Counted from the first letter of the stretch, positions 23,201 to 35,900 are shown. The stretch is 64,000 nucleotides of DNA from Atopsyche davidsoni (GCA_022113835.1 JAILWY010000013.1:15982001-16046000), one strand, 5' to 3'. Notes: generated from the letters alone by a model not told the origin. A program made the numbers and translations.

Positions 23201-26200
23201 TACAAACGAGCGCAAACAGACTGCCGGTGATAATCTGTAGACGAAAATTATTTTTAATTTTGTTAGCATCCTTAAATTTTGTATACACACAACCTAAACG
23301 ACATCCCGTTCATTGCGAGGGACTGAATTAACGCCGTTTAACACTCAAGAAAATACATCTCTATCGATGGCCGCCAAAACCTGCGAACCTTTTTTGGTGG
23401 CATAGAAATTGTGAGCTGTGATCTAAAATTTTATATCAGGGTATTTTAGAGCTGTCGATATACTATATAATAAATTACGAAAATACGTGTTTAAATTTAC
23501 GATGCACATTATATTTGTCGTGATAATTAAATATTACATTTATAAGGATAAGGATTTACCTATAACATGCTTTAGATATTTTTACGATTCGCCACCGACA
23601 AACCGATTCGACATTCACACTCTCTTCAAATGGGCACGACTTCAACGTGTACTCTTTGCCGAGTAACAAAAATGGACATGGATGATTTAAGACGTTCCGC
23701 TGAATCAATTTCTTGCGGTGATTTGGTTTAGAGTTCTCTCCCGCTTCACTTCTTTCGAAGAATAATCGCACCTTCCCCGCCGGCGTCGAAGTCTCCCCTC
23801 CCACCCCGTTGTTTTGCTAAAAGTACCCTCGATTTATTTCCCAAACAATGTGTAATTCGCGGATCGATGCGGGGCCTCGTTACCGGAGACCTGAAGGCTT
23901 TATTATTTTGAAAATAAACCGCGACGATAACCCGACGCACGGGTCACACTAAAAATATAAATATTTCCCATGCCTCGTGCACGCGAGGTTTTTCGTACGA
24001 ATTGTACTAACTCTCGCAAGTATGTCAATAATTTCTTAAACAATACAGTTTTTTATTGAAACCCGAAAAATAGTAATCAATGAAAGTATGTTAACATATA
24101 AGATTTTCCAAATGGTTATAATATTCCGAATATTGTTTTTTTTTTTTTAATAATTGATAGCTTAATTGCCGACCGCGAGGTCTCAAGCTTGAACCCGAGG
24201 AATGCGACCAGTTTTTTTCAGTTTATTTTAAATTCATAATTAAACATGTATCAATTATTTCCTAGTTCAAAAGAAGGACGCGTCTTTCCGAATAAATTTC
24301 CCTAACTCGAGCTTTCCTTGTCCTTCCTGCATGCAATCACAGTAATTCCGGAGATAAGCTGAACACAGTCGTAATTGTCTCTAAACGCTTTTCGGCCTCG
24401 TATTCATGCAGGTAGTGTGGCTATATATTTCACGTCCTCAGATTATCTAAATTTGTATGTTTTAAAAAAAAAAATTGCAACACCTTTTCCTTATTTGAGC
24501 TTAATTCTTTGTATTATATATATCTCTGTAGCAACGATGTATTATTTATCATTGTTGTGTTATATTTTTTTCAGTTTAAATTTTCAAACATACTATTCGA
24601 AGCATGATTGTATACTAAATTTTAAACTGTTTGTTTTGAACATCCTTCCCGTAATGACGCGAGCACTTCGCGTATAGATATGCTCGCGTGTCATTGCTTT
24701 GCCAAACTCGTGTGTTTGATAAGATTAGGCAAAGATTTCCCTACGGTGGGAGCCGAAGGGTCAACGACACCGGCTCGCTTAATTCTAGAAAAAATAAGTG
24801 GGACTTACATATGCGGCTTACTTCTGCTTTCAATGAGTTTTAATATATAAGAACCGCATTGTATTTTGGAATCCTGCCTCATAAGACGCATGAAATATAT
24901 TATAAGCCAGCGTTTAATAATTGCTCGGCCTCACCGCACGCCACTGTTTAATGTAAATGTTAAAAAATTACACGTTTTACACTTAACGCATTGAAATATT
25001 CATATTCTTTTTACGTGTTTAATGGTCAAAAGTGCACAGTAAAATTTTTATTTTATTATATTATATATTAAATTATTATGCTAAATATAAAAACATTATT
25101 TTTATTTAATTATTAAACTTAACAAATATATATATTTTTCCAAATGACAATTTCGTTCATTTTTGTTTGTGAGCGCTTTTTTAAACTCAATGATCGTAAT
25201 CTCTAGACTAGATTTTTTGTCTAAATATGGAGTATCAAAAAATAAACATTTTTGTATTGGTTTAAACTCCAGGCGTCTAAGTCTTTGCGACTTCTTTCGC
25301 AAGGGGGATATACCTATACCGAAAAGAAATCGACAGTTTTTTTTTTCGTCTTTTCACGTGTGAAACGTTTTGCGAGCAAACAATCTTGTATGGGTAAAAA
25401 ATACGAATTTAATCACCCGCTACCGAACATTAATTTGCATCTATTTCTTCTCAACGCAGCGAAACTTACAAAAACGGGAACAAACAACGCGGTTGCTCTC
25501 CTACACTGAGCACAGTTTTGATCAATTTCCGGCACTGCAGAGCCATCGATCATTCTGAAAATGCAACTACAATGTGGGATTTACGTATTTATTGTTTTTT
25601 TTTTTTTAATGTTTACTCAAAAATATTGAGCAGATTTTATTAATTATGGCAATAATTGCTAACGGCTAGATTTTTTGTAAACCTGTTTATTTTATCTGCT
25701 TCAGGTTTTTCCCCGAAAAATAATTATCCACTAAGAGTACCGATAATATTAATATTTGTATATATTTTTTTTGCTACCACCGGTTTTGTCGATTTGTGAA
25801 TTTTGTTGACAAAGCCAATTACGTCAATAAAGTGGAAGCATTGAATGTTGACTTATTCAATTCTCAGGTCTTCTAAGACGTTAAGATATTAATTAAATCT
25901 ACAAATAAAACTGCTTTTTAGTTTGTTTGAATATGAACACCGGAGGGGGGATACATTTTTGTGCTAACCCTGACAGAAGTTCGATATGACCCATTACCGT
26001 CTTTCTTCTTCCTTTCATTTATAATCCATTCAGCACTGCCCTATTTGTTGTTTTCTCTGAACATATAAATAAAAATCTCAAATATCAAGCTATGTTAAAA
26101 TATAAATATTTTTCACTTTCATTATCGGTTATTAATATCATGCATACTTATACATTATAGTATTTTTAATGATTTTTTTTAAATATATACTCCAACAAGT

Positions 26201-27040
26201 AGGGCAGAGTGCGGTATATACAACAAGCACATGAGCAATAAATGGGTCTCAAAAACTTAAAACAAATAATTAAAAAAAAATCTATATTACTATAAACAAA
26301 TATCGAGACATTACTAAGTATACAACAGAAATAATTGCCGCTGAGCCCATTGCCATGGGAACTTATGCAAATCGAGCCTCATTGACGCAAAACCGATCGT
26401 ATTGTTTACATCTTGACATATTACGCCGCGGCCGCTTGCAGCTGAAAGAAACCGAAGAACGCACCGGAAGTCCCCGCGTCGGGAGCAAGTTTTATATTTC
26501 GATGCCGAGGGTGAATCTCAAAAGATTTAATTAACAATCACCAAAATTATTTAAAAACTGAATAAAGATATTCATAGTAAATATAAATAGCATCCCTGTT
26601 TTGCGAGTTTGGCAGGAATTGGCCGGCAACTCACTCACTACATGAAGTACCATAGTTACATGAATTGTTATCAAATATTATTTTACTGAAACATAAAAAA
26701 TATTATCAAAAACTACTTTTTACAACATAAGATACAAATCGATCGGAGATAATGTTGCAATGACAATCGATATGTCAAATGTAATTAATAAATGTACATT
26801 TATAAATTTCCTCAAGGCAAAATATAAAGTTTTTTAATATAAGTATTTGTTAAATAGTATTTTGAAATATCTCAATCGAATAACCTTTTTAGTAGATTGG
26901 TTTGTTTTTTTCTGTATATAATAAATAAATATTGAATTTATTTCGAATATAGTAATATTATCAACTAAGTAAGTAATAGCCAAAAATATATACACAGTAA
27001 CGTGATTTTAATTAATATATCGATTAAATTTGCTGCGGTG
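23201..27040. other. AT-rich intronic or intergenic DNA
   Basis: No coding exon is recognised. It contains a tRNA-like remnant at 24158-24215, a CACGCCACTG tip at 24937-24946, and a weak degenerate block near 25780-25850 with some likeness to the hammerhead repeats, which I did not accept. Confidence 0.4.
24158..24215 (+). repeat. tRNA-like SINE remnant
   Basis: TAGCTTAATTG (24158-24168) fits a polymerase III A box. AAGCTTGAACCC (from 24185) is a B-box-like block. The sequence between them carries GACCGCGAGG, shared with the fragment at 40.24 kb. A T-rich tail ending in TTTCAG follows, as in the copy at 44.3 kb. Confidence 0.4.
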
Positions 27041-27149
27041 ATTTGCTGTTAAGTTTTTTCTCACACTACCACCCTATGCCGAGGAATAAGCTTCACCCAC
27101 AGCGCGGTCGTCAACTGCTTCCGCGCCGGGGAAGCTCTCACCTCCCACC

Positions 27150-27206
27150 CGCCGCCCTCCACCCTCCACCCTCCACCCTCCACCCTCCACTCTCCACTCT
27201 CCACCC
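27150..27206. repeat. Polypyrimidine CTCCACC tandem repeat
   Basis: Seven-base units CTCCACC / CTCCACT repeated about seven times on the plus strand. The strand asymmetry (pure C/T/A) could allow triplex structure. No coding use is supported. Confidence 0.8.
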
Positions 27207-27339
27207 CGTTCTGCAAAACGCACCCTCGTTTCATTCTTTTTCCAAAATGCGGGGCCTCTTGATACTTGACTTTTGAGACAATCGACTACAATAGAAGAAA
27301 CTGAAATTTTAATAGAAAATATACAATTCGCAAATATCC

Positions 27340-28570
27340 AAGATCGATCCCTTCGGCACGGTTCTCGTTTCCGATAGTTCGGGCCGGAAATTTGTCAAGA
27401 AGTTTCGTAATGGCGGATCGCCGCGCGGCCGAGGACGCCGAGAATGGCCCTCGTTGCTGCAGACCTAATCCGGATTTATTTGTATATTTTCTCAGTTTTC
27501 GCCGAAAATATTGACGCAGTGGAAAAAAATAAAGCGGCCGCGGGGGTAAGCTTTCCCGGCTCCGTATTTCGGGAAAATTTATTATTTACTAATCTAACTG
27601 AGAAATCTTCGCGGTAATAACACGGACAAGGTATCGATTTCGGGTTTATTTTATTTTTTAATTTTCCGTATTCTACTAACGGTTCCGGAGCGAGATCCGC
27701 GTCCGATCGATCGCACCGCAATCGCCGTTCGTACCGGAAATAGTTTTATTTCAGGAACGCGAGCGTCGACCGCCACGAGAGTATCATATCGGCGGAAGTG
27801 TATTCAATAAAAAAAATTCTAATACGATAGGGCGCAGTATCCGCCCGGGGAGATCCTCCACCGAGCCGAGCCGCTCTCCTGATACTCGATTTCGGTCGCC
27901 CAGAAGATTCTAATCGAATACGAAAGGATCTCCCCGGCCTCGCGCGATCCGCCGACTCTTGGCTAATCGATCAGACCGAGGTGTTAATTTGCATCTCCGC
28001 TCATTCCGGCTTCGGCGGTAAAGTGATTCCGATCACTTGTTGCTATGGCGACCCGCGGCGCGGCGGGGCGCGGCTCGGCGCGGCGGGGGGCGGCTCGGCG
28101 CGGCTCGGGACGGCTCGGGGCGGCTCGGCGCGGCTCGGGGCGGCTCGGGGCGGCTCGGAGCGTGGGTCCCGCGCCGCCGCACAGGCCCGCCGCCGCCCCG
28201 ACTTGCCGGCTCGCGAGGCCGCCTCGGCGAGGAACGAGCGACCCCGCGATGGCGACAGGTGAATCGCGTTCGACCTTCGGGCGAATTTTCTTTTGTTTAC
28301 GGTCGGCGTCGTCTCGAACCCCGCCGACCCGCGGCCGGAGCGGAGTCCCCTTTTCGAGAAATAACCTGTGAGAGTTCTCGCGTTTTCGAGTATTTCGTTG
28401 TTCCTTCTCGCGCTGCAGCGGGACGAGGGAGCGTTTTCGGTCATGCCGAGCGGGAGAAGGATAATTCGCATCGATCATTTCCACTCGAGTGATAGATCGA
28501 TTTGACGAATCGCGGATCGCGGCGCGATCGGCCGCGAGAGTCGCGAGCTCCGGACGCGATTCGATCAAAT
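27340..28570. other. CpG-rich island upstream of the desaturase
   Basis: Dense CG dinucleotides, with a core tandem of CGGCTCGG units (28071-28159). All three frames on both strands are open across the tandem, which is why long frames appear here. Their residues (Arg, Gly, Ala, Pro) are compositional artefacts. Because it lies 0.6-1.8 kb ahead of the desaturase coding exon it is an alternative promoter candidate. ACAGGTGAATCG near 28256 is a possible donor for a leader exon. No TATA box was seen. Confidence 0.35.
28071..28159. repeat. CGGCTCGG(C/G)G 10-bp tandem repeat
   Basis: About nine imperfect copies of the 10-base unit CGGCTCGGNG, preceded by GGCGCGGCGGGGCG. A minisatellite-like GC tract. 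Confidence 0.85.
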
Positions 28571-29130
28571 ATTTTTTAACAACAAAAAAAATCTGAATTT
28601 CTTGCAGTATTTCAAAAACGTTGCCCCTCGAACCGTTGCCGGCTGCGGTATATTTTAATTATCAATTGTTTTCTGCCTTCCGGTTTCCGTATAAAGTGTA
28701 ATCCGAGGTTTTTCTCCTCGATGTCATTTAAAATTTAGTAAACCTTTTTTTTTTAAATAATTTTTGTAAAATAAAAACTAGACGAGTGGGAAAGTGGTAA
28801 ATTTCGAATACGTTGAGGATTGTAAACGGTTTATTGTAATGTATAAAATTCACCGTTTTGCAAACTACCCATTCCGACATTAAAAAATAATTTGAATCGA
28901 CGAAAACATTGAAATATTGTAATAGCTTTTAAAAATAAATCATCGGGTCATCACTTCGTTGTTGTATTTCTGGCAAACGGTCAATCTAAAATTCAATGCG
29001 AGAAATCAAGATTATCGGACACCATTGATGTGTGGTTTTTTTTATCCGATAGTGATCATTGGCAGCAGTCGAAAGCCGCTGCGAGAAGAGTCTAGACTAA
29101 AATAATTTTAAAAGTATTATATTGTTTCAG

Positions 29131-29152
29131 TTTAGATCTCGCCGACGACAAC
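29131..29152 (+). promoter_or_regulatory. Desaturase 5'-UTR segment after splice acceptor
   Basis: The acceptor ATTGTTTCAG ends at 29130. The 22 bases that follow are leader, up to the ATG at 29153. This proves that transcription starts further upstream (candidates: 13483, 16623, or the CpG island at 27.3-28.6 kb). Confidence 0.75.
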
Positions 29153-31637
29153 ATGCCGCCCTACACCAGCCAAGTCACGGGCGTGCTGTTCGAGGGAGAC
29201 GCCCAGACTCCGGACCTCGCTCTGTCCCAGCGGGAGACCAAGACGAACGTGGCGGACGGTCGGAGGATTCAGCTGGTCTGGAGAAACATCATCGCCTTTG
29301 CTTACATTCACCTCGCCGCCCTCTACGGAGCGTACCTCTTCCTCACCTCTGCTAAATGGCAAACAGACTTACTCGGTAAATATGCATCTCCCTTCGCGTG
29401 TCGAGTAATATAATTATAAAAAATCTATTATAAAAACTAAGCATCGATACAGCTTTGGGTTTCATGCGACGTGTTATTAAATATAAGAAAAGAATAATAT
29501 TTAAATATTATTCTTTTCTTATATTTAAATACTAATTATCCATACAAATTGTATGGATAATAAGTAGATGTATTTTTTGCACGTACCTTAATGAATTTAG
29601 TAATAGAAAATCCACCAACAATCTTGAAATAATATCTAAACTATAATTAATATCACTTTTTTATTAAAAAAACAATTCTCTTTTTTCACTAACCACTGAT
29701 ATCCCGTTTAAACATTAGAATGTAAGGAATGAATACAGGGAAATAGCAAATGACTAGTTTTAGTAAAAAATCAAAGATAACTAAACTCATAAATGGTAAC
29801 TTATGACAAAAACATAATATATATGTGGTATTTTACTTGCTTACCCAATAAAAATTTAATGAATATATCGATAAAAAAATGAGAAACGAGAAATTTATAA
29901 ATTGAGAAATTGGGAATTATTCTAATATACTTAAGCCTTTTACCCTACCTGACTGAGTTTCTAGCGTGCCCGAGTGGAGCATTCTGGTCCCGTAAGATCT
30001 GCGCTGCGACTGGTGCAATTGTATTTCCCAAAACTTAAATAAATTTTATTAAAATAAAATATAGGTTTTCATGCTCAGCTAATGTCAACCTTAAAGAGGG
30101 GAAACTAATATAGAAATAAATTTTGATGCAGATAACAGCAATAGTTCATTTTATAATCAATATATGGTTATAATTCAATTATAACCAGGAAATGATTTGA
30201 CAGAAGGTTTTCATCAGTCCACCCACTGACTGGGGATAGATAAAAATAAATAAACAATAATAACTCAAAAAAATATGTGTCTTACAATAATTATATTTTG
30301 AACTCGTTTCAGCATTCGCCCTATATATGATGTCGGGTCTTGGTATCACGGCGGGGGCTCACCGGCAGTGGGCGCACAAGTCATACAAAGCCAAGTGGCC
30401 TTTAAGATTAATATTGGTTGCCTTCAATACGCTAGCTTTCCAGGTAAATATTCTTCATCACTATCATTCTACAAAGATGTGCACTAAATCCTGGTGTAAT
30501 GAAGGGGTTAAATCAACACTTATACAATCACATATAAAATTAAATACCTCCCTTGAGATTTATAATCAAATATGCGCTTTAAAACAGACGATAAAACTAA
30601 ACATTGTAAATATTGACACTTAACAAAAAATAACTCTAGTTAAATACATTATTTAACTTTAGATATTCATATAATTTTGATCTTATTAAGTCTGGATGGT
30701 CACGGTGTGTTTTATACTACTGCACAATATCAAAGTTTACTAAAATTTCAATCTACGATAATGAATCCTTAATTTGTCACTTCCAGGACTCGGTGATTGA
30801 TTGGGCCCGAGACCACCGCATGCATCACAAATACAGTGAGACAGATGCTGATCCTCACAATGCCACCCGGGGATTCTTCTTCTCTCACATTGGCTGGTTG
30901 CTGTGCCGCAAGCATCCTGAGATCAAAGCCAAGGGCAAGCAACTTGACATGAGTGACTTGTATGCTGATCCTATTCTCCGCTTTCAAAAGAAGTAAGTTA
31001 CTGACTATTCTTTTTTTTATTTTATAGTTATTTCCTATATAGTTTATAGTTATATCTTTTTTACTTTACTTTATTTGAACAACTTTTTTCATGAGTATGT
31101 ATGAAGGTAATCACTCAATAACATTATTTCAGATACTACATGATTCTGATGCCCTTGGTCTGCTTCATCCTTCCCACTCTTGCCCCCGTGTACTTGTGGG
31201 ATGAGACCTGGTCCAACTCATGGTTTGTAGCCACTTTGTTCCGGTACACCTTCATTCTCAATGTGACCTGGTTAGTGAACAGCGCAGCCCACAAGTGGGG
31301 CTCCAAGCCTTACGACAAGAACATCAACCCCACCCAGAACATCTCTGTGGCCCTGTTCGCCTTAGGTGAGGGCTTCCACAACTACCACCACACCTTCCCT
31401 TGGGACTACAAGACGGCGGAGCTCGGCAACAACAGGCTTAACTTCACTACCAACTTCATCAACTTCTTCGCCAAGATCGGCTGGGCTTACGATCTCAAGA
31501 CCGTTTCAGAAGAGATCATCGAGAAGCGAGTGAAGAGGACGGGAGACGGAACACATCACCTGTGGGGCTGGGGGGACAAGGACCAGGACTCGGAGGAGAT
31601 CCGGGCTGCGCTCATCACCCACAAAAAAGATGACTAA
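29153..31637 (+). CDS. Acyl-CoA delta-9-type desaturase (stearoyl-CoA desaturase family)
   Basis: Four coding exons: 29153-29375, 30313-30443, 30787-30992 and 31133-31637 (TAA 31635-31637). All introns are GT-AG and the phases agree (1, 0, 2), giving 354 residues, the usual family length. The enzyme sits in the ER membrane and uses a di-iron centre, O2 and cytochrome b5 to introduce a cis double bond into fatty acyl-CoA. Seen directly: histidine boxes HRQWAH (91-96), HRMHH (128-132) and HNYHH (269-273), plus NSAAH with His240. Hydrophobic spans lie near 44-64, 75-90, 190-210 and 218-240. The start ATG has an insect-like context (CAACATGC), and the exon begins at 29131 after TTTCAG, so a leader exon lies upstream. 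The motif NPTQ occupies 252-255, where moth desaturases carry diagnostic tetrapeptides such as KPSE, NPVE or LPAQ. Overall it resembles moth Z9 enzymes, but the regiospecificity is not proven. Confidence 0.95.
29477..29528. repeat. Perfect 52-bp palindrome
   Basis: TTAAATATAAGAAAAGAATA plus ATATTT is followed with no spacer by its exact reverse complement. No mismatch was found across 26 + 26 bases. It sits within the first coding-region intron of the desaturase, six bases ahead of a second palindrome. Confidence 0.9.
29535..29561. repeat. 27-bp palindrome with single central base
   Basis: ATTATCCATACAA, one A, then the reverse complement TTGTATGGATAAT. Together with the 52-bp palindrome just upstream it forms a double hairpin or cruciform-prone block. 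Confidence 0.9.
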
Positions 31638-32890
31638 GCACTAGAGAATATCCTAGGCTAAGTTAAGTTATTAATCACCCATTCTAGTGCATCATCAGTA
31701 TAGTAGAGGAATGATTAAGATATTCGTGTTGGCTGTGTTGGATAAATTTCGTACTATGTTTTTGTATAAGCTCTCATCGACGCTCCATTCATTTGGAACC
31801 TTCTGAATGAACTCATATCAGTGTTTGACACATTATTTCTATTTTTATATTTAATTTAATGAGAAAAGCTGTGGAGTGTTAGTATGTAGGTAGTCCCAAG
31901 GAAGGCGTCGTCCTGCGATAAGCAATTGTAATTACTCCACACTCGATCAAGATAGGAGGGAATATTGTTCTTTCCAAGAACTGCTACGTATCAGAGTAAT
32001 CGGCTTTAGAATGTAGTATTTTGACCAGTTATGAAAAATATGCTCTATTTTGTATTGACCGTGGACTTGATGAGTCTGAAAATCTATATTTAATTAAAGA
32101 GTACTAAAGCAGCTAACTTACCTTTCCTAGTTTATTTCCCATATAATTTGGGGAGAAAAGCCAAGTTGGTGAGTGTATACCTAATGTATATTTATTAATT
32201 AGTTTTATATTATTCATCTACTTCATCGCATCTCATCTGATCTGCGACTCATATTACGCTTAAAAGGAGAGTATGCGTGCTAGGAAAGAGTATATGTTTG
32301 TATACCACTTACATATGGTTTTTTTTTTAGATATTTTTGATAATATCTCGACCTTTGTAAACGTCAAGAAATTTATATATGTACTGTCAAATCACAATTG
32401 ATAGACTAAAAAATTATTTATATTTAATAAAACCAAATTATTAACTTAATAAGTAAGCCTACAGGGAAACAACAAATAGGAACCAAATGATATCTCTTTA
32501 ATTCAATACTTTATTTATAAATCTTTAAATAAATTAACTTTCGATATTTACGAGAGGAGTGTTGCACTCTTGCAACCATAATCTGAATGTTAGTGAACTA
32601 TTTTATGTTCCATATTTATATAAAACATGTACATGTTGAAAAATAAACCAGTGTTGGGGGAAGAACATGCTATTTTTTCATTTATAAAAATCCTATAACA
32701 CCTAACTCATTCAATGCACATTTTGATTTGACACATACAGCAACAACTGACAAAAGTAAGTAAGAAAGTAATTTTATAACAACAAAGACCGTTTTCTCCA
32801 ATTGTAACTATCAAATATCTTGTATCAAAATGGATTTTTGATTGTGTTCTGTTTGTATTGCATACAAGGCTGATAAATTTAAATAAAGAG
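31638..32890 (+). other. Desaturase 3' UTR and intergenic spacer
   Basis: Sequence after the desaturase stop. Candidate poly(A) signals AATAAA occur at 32426-32431, 32642-32647 and 32882-32887. No other gene is seen. The extent of the UTR is not known from sequence alone, but with the last signal it would run into the 3' end of the convergent DCAF13 gene. Confidence 0.5.
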
Positions 32891-32918
32891 ATTTATATAT
32901 ATTTATTTTTTTAAAAAC

Positions 32919-32924
32919 TTTATT
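32919..32924 (-). terminator. Poly(A) signal of DCAF13
   Basis: AATAAA on the minus strand, 38 bases past the DCAF13 stop codon, so the 3' UTR is very short. It lies only 32 bases from the last plus-strand AATAAA of the desaturase side. Confidence 0.65.
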
Positions 32925-32961
32925 GAAAATAATAAGCTGTATATACATAAAAAGAGAGAGT

Positions 32962-35900
32962 CTACTCATCTTCCCGGACTACATGCTTCTTTCTCTCTGG
33001 TACGTGTGGGACGACACCCGGCTTGCTGTGTTTCCTTCGGTTAGCGTCCTTCCTTTTGACCTTTTCCTTTATAATCCTGTGCTCATTGCGAGCGTTCAGG
33101 ACATGCTTGGGGACTTGCCTGTGGCGGGCGATGCGTTTGACCTGAGGATGACTGGCAAACTTTTCTTTCAGAGCTTCTGAATAATTGATTGCAGCTTTTT
33201 CTCGCGGTTTCAGCTGAAAAATAATTATTTTTATTAAATAAAACAAGATTATATTTTCAATAAAAAAATCACACCAGTGTGTAAGTGAATTTTAAAGAAA
33301 TCTAAGTAAAGCAGTTTTAGCAAGATAGCACAGTGCATGGATGAGAGTTTGAAAATTAAGAAAAGGGAAAAATCATTGGAAATATGCATATTTTAAATAC
33401 AACATTAAGATACAAAGGTTTTAAAATAAGTAAAATTAATGACAGCAAACCACTTACTTTTTATTTACAATATTCTTTTTTCCAAACAAACAAATGTAAA
33501 TTTTGAGTAAGAACTGCAGTTTAATTAAAAAAGCCATTTAAAAGTTTAAGAGAAAAATACAGAACTGTGCCTTCTCCAGAAGTTCTTACGACATGAAATG
33601 TCACAGTTAATTTTATTTTAAATTGAATTACAAATATTCCTTTGTCAATTTTGATAAATCATCAGAAGGTGAAATTTGTGGTGGTTCGTTTTTTTAGGAA
33701 AAAATTAAAGCCAAATGATATCAACATAACGATAATTTGAGAATGGCTCTGGAAATCTTGATAAATTAAAGATCATTGTTTTTTGTTCTCTTGCTTAATA
33801 GCTAAATTAATTCTCTAGATAAATCAATGCTTGCAGTATTACATCACAAAATACTTACTGCCCCAAGTTTCTCCGATGCTCTCGCTTTCCAGATACGAAT
33901 ATTCATTTCATCAGATCCGCTAAGGATGTACTTATCATCCAAAGACCACTTCACACACGTGAGTCTCTGCATTCTCTTAGTATGGTAAATATCTCGAGAA
34001 TGTCCTTTTTGTGCTTCAAATATCCTGACGGTCTTGTCATAACTGGCAGACACAAACTGCAGTCCAGTAGGGGAATAGTCTAGGTCTATTACGGCAGACA
34101 CATGGTCCATGTGCACATTTATAGGATGTTTTAATTTGCGGGTATCAAATGTATATAAACTGTAACAATAAACAATTGGATTGGTAAATAAGATATTTTA
34201 TAGATTAATAACTACATAAATGTATGGTTTGCTTTTGCTTATAATAAGAATCATCTACATCACAACATTATGGTACACAGTCCAAGTCTGTAAAAAAATT
34301 TATTGCAACCCGTAACCTTATTTTTTCAATTGACAATCAGACTTTCAATAAGATTCATTCATTCATTTTCAGCATAAATTTTATAATCATAATTGATTCT
34401 CACTATAATAATGCAACTCTACACTAATATTCAATTACTACAGCATAATAATGCAGACTTGATACATCTCAGGCTTTTGCCTTGTTTTTCACAAAAATCA
34501 CAAAAATCCTGCATTATACAGGTTGTTTTCTTTAGAACCTATAAACATTTTATATTTTACAAAATTATAAAAATAAGCTGAAAAAATTCATTGCTCCACT
34601 CTAATTCATCCCATGGTCAACAAGCAGGCTGGCCACCGAACTACAGGGCAGACCAATTGATGACGTGTAAAGACCTGAGCAATATTTAAGTTGCTAATCG
34701 TCAATAACTAACAATAAAAGATTTAAGTTTTAATGTCACCATTATTCGTAAGTATGAAGAGATTAAAAGGGGAGTATATTGCTGGCTTTTCAAAGCACTG
34801 TATAATGCTAGTTAGAAATAAAATTCAAAATGTATTACTAACTTGTAATCCTCATTGGCAACGGTGAAATTAAATGCTTCCATAGGATTCCAGCAAAGGG
34901 CGTTTGACCTCATTTCCATGACGACTTTACGGACCGGGCCGGCCTCACGGCAGTCATAGAGAATGATGCTTCGGTCACTGGCACAGCAGGAAAGTATATT
35001 TTTTTCGACCTAGAAATAAGATAATATTTCTTCATTGGAACTTGCGGCACCAAAAGACAATCCAAAAAGAACTAAGTAAAATTAATAAAAATGTTGGTAA
35101 ATTTCACCGACTGTTGTCATTCAGTCTCAGTACTTAGATCCAAGTGTCGAAAATCTCAATAAACAGATATATTATTATAGAAATATTTTCTGCACTTGCT
35201 TGAGCTGGATTAATCATAATAATGTACTTTGATCAATATAGAATCCACAGATCACTGGCATATCCAACCTTCATTTTATGATGAACATAGTTACAAAGTA
35301 CAAACTTTATTAAATAATACAACACATGATGCACAATATAATAGCTTATTCCTTATTTTTATTCCAAAAAAATACAGTTTAGATACCTGATTGAAAGCAA
35401 CATGGTGCAAGCTGTCTACTCCCCATTTAAAGCTTCTCACTGGTTCACTTCTTGTCTCTTCCCACAGCTGGCAGACTTCTCCACACGTCGCAAACAATGG
35501 ATCAGTTCTATGGTGTGATAATCCAGTGATCATTGTGCGACTCAACACGGTGTCAACAGGCTCCTCCTCCTCACCTTCCCCTGGGGACTCTACCTTCCAT
35601 GTCTTGATAGTTTTATCATCACCGACTGTGATAAATTTATCACCATCAGGCAAGAAACAAATCTGTCTAATGTAACCTTCGTGTGCATTGAAATTTCTGG
35701 TACATTTTTGGGTTGCTAAATTCCATAAGCGAACTTCACCATCAAATGCACCGCTGGCCGCCAATGAAAGGTGCTGAGGGTGTTTGCTTAGACAGGAGAC
35801 TCCATCGCTGTGGCCATCCAGGCAGCCGACAAACGGCTTTGCAAACACCCTCTCAAGTTTGACAGCATTCAATGCTCGGACGTATTCTCTGGGAGCTTCG

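Larger units (their letters stand above)
29376..30312 (+). other. Desaturase intron after coding exon 1
   Basis: A 937-bp GT-AG intron interrupting codon 75 after its first base. It contains two adjacent perfect palindromes (29477-29528 and 29535-29561) and otherwise AT-rich sequence. Confidence 0.85.

Noticed and set aside
25780..25850. ACCGGTTTTGTCGATTTGTG block as a possible hammerhead repeat on the minus strand
   Set aside because: Only the ACCGGT neighbourhood fits. The TTGATAA core and a pairing stem II are absent.
27984..28568. A 194-codon minus-strand frame and several overlapping frames on both strands
   Set aside because: They cross the GC-rich CGGCTCGG tandem, where stop codons are rare in every frame. 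The peptides are Arg/Ala/Pro/Gly low-complexity and have no domain.
32923..33180. Plus-strand frame antisense to the last DCAF13 exon
   Set aside because: Antisense shadow of a conserved exon. No domain in this strand.
35391..35675. Plus-strand frame antisense to DCAF13 exon 2
   Set aside because: Shadow of the WD40 coding exon.
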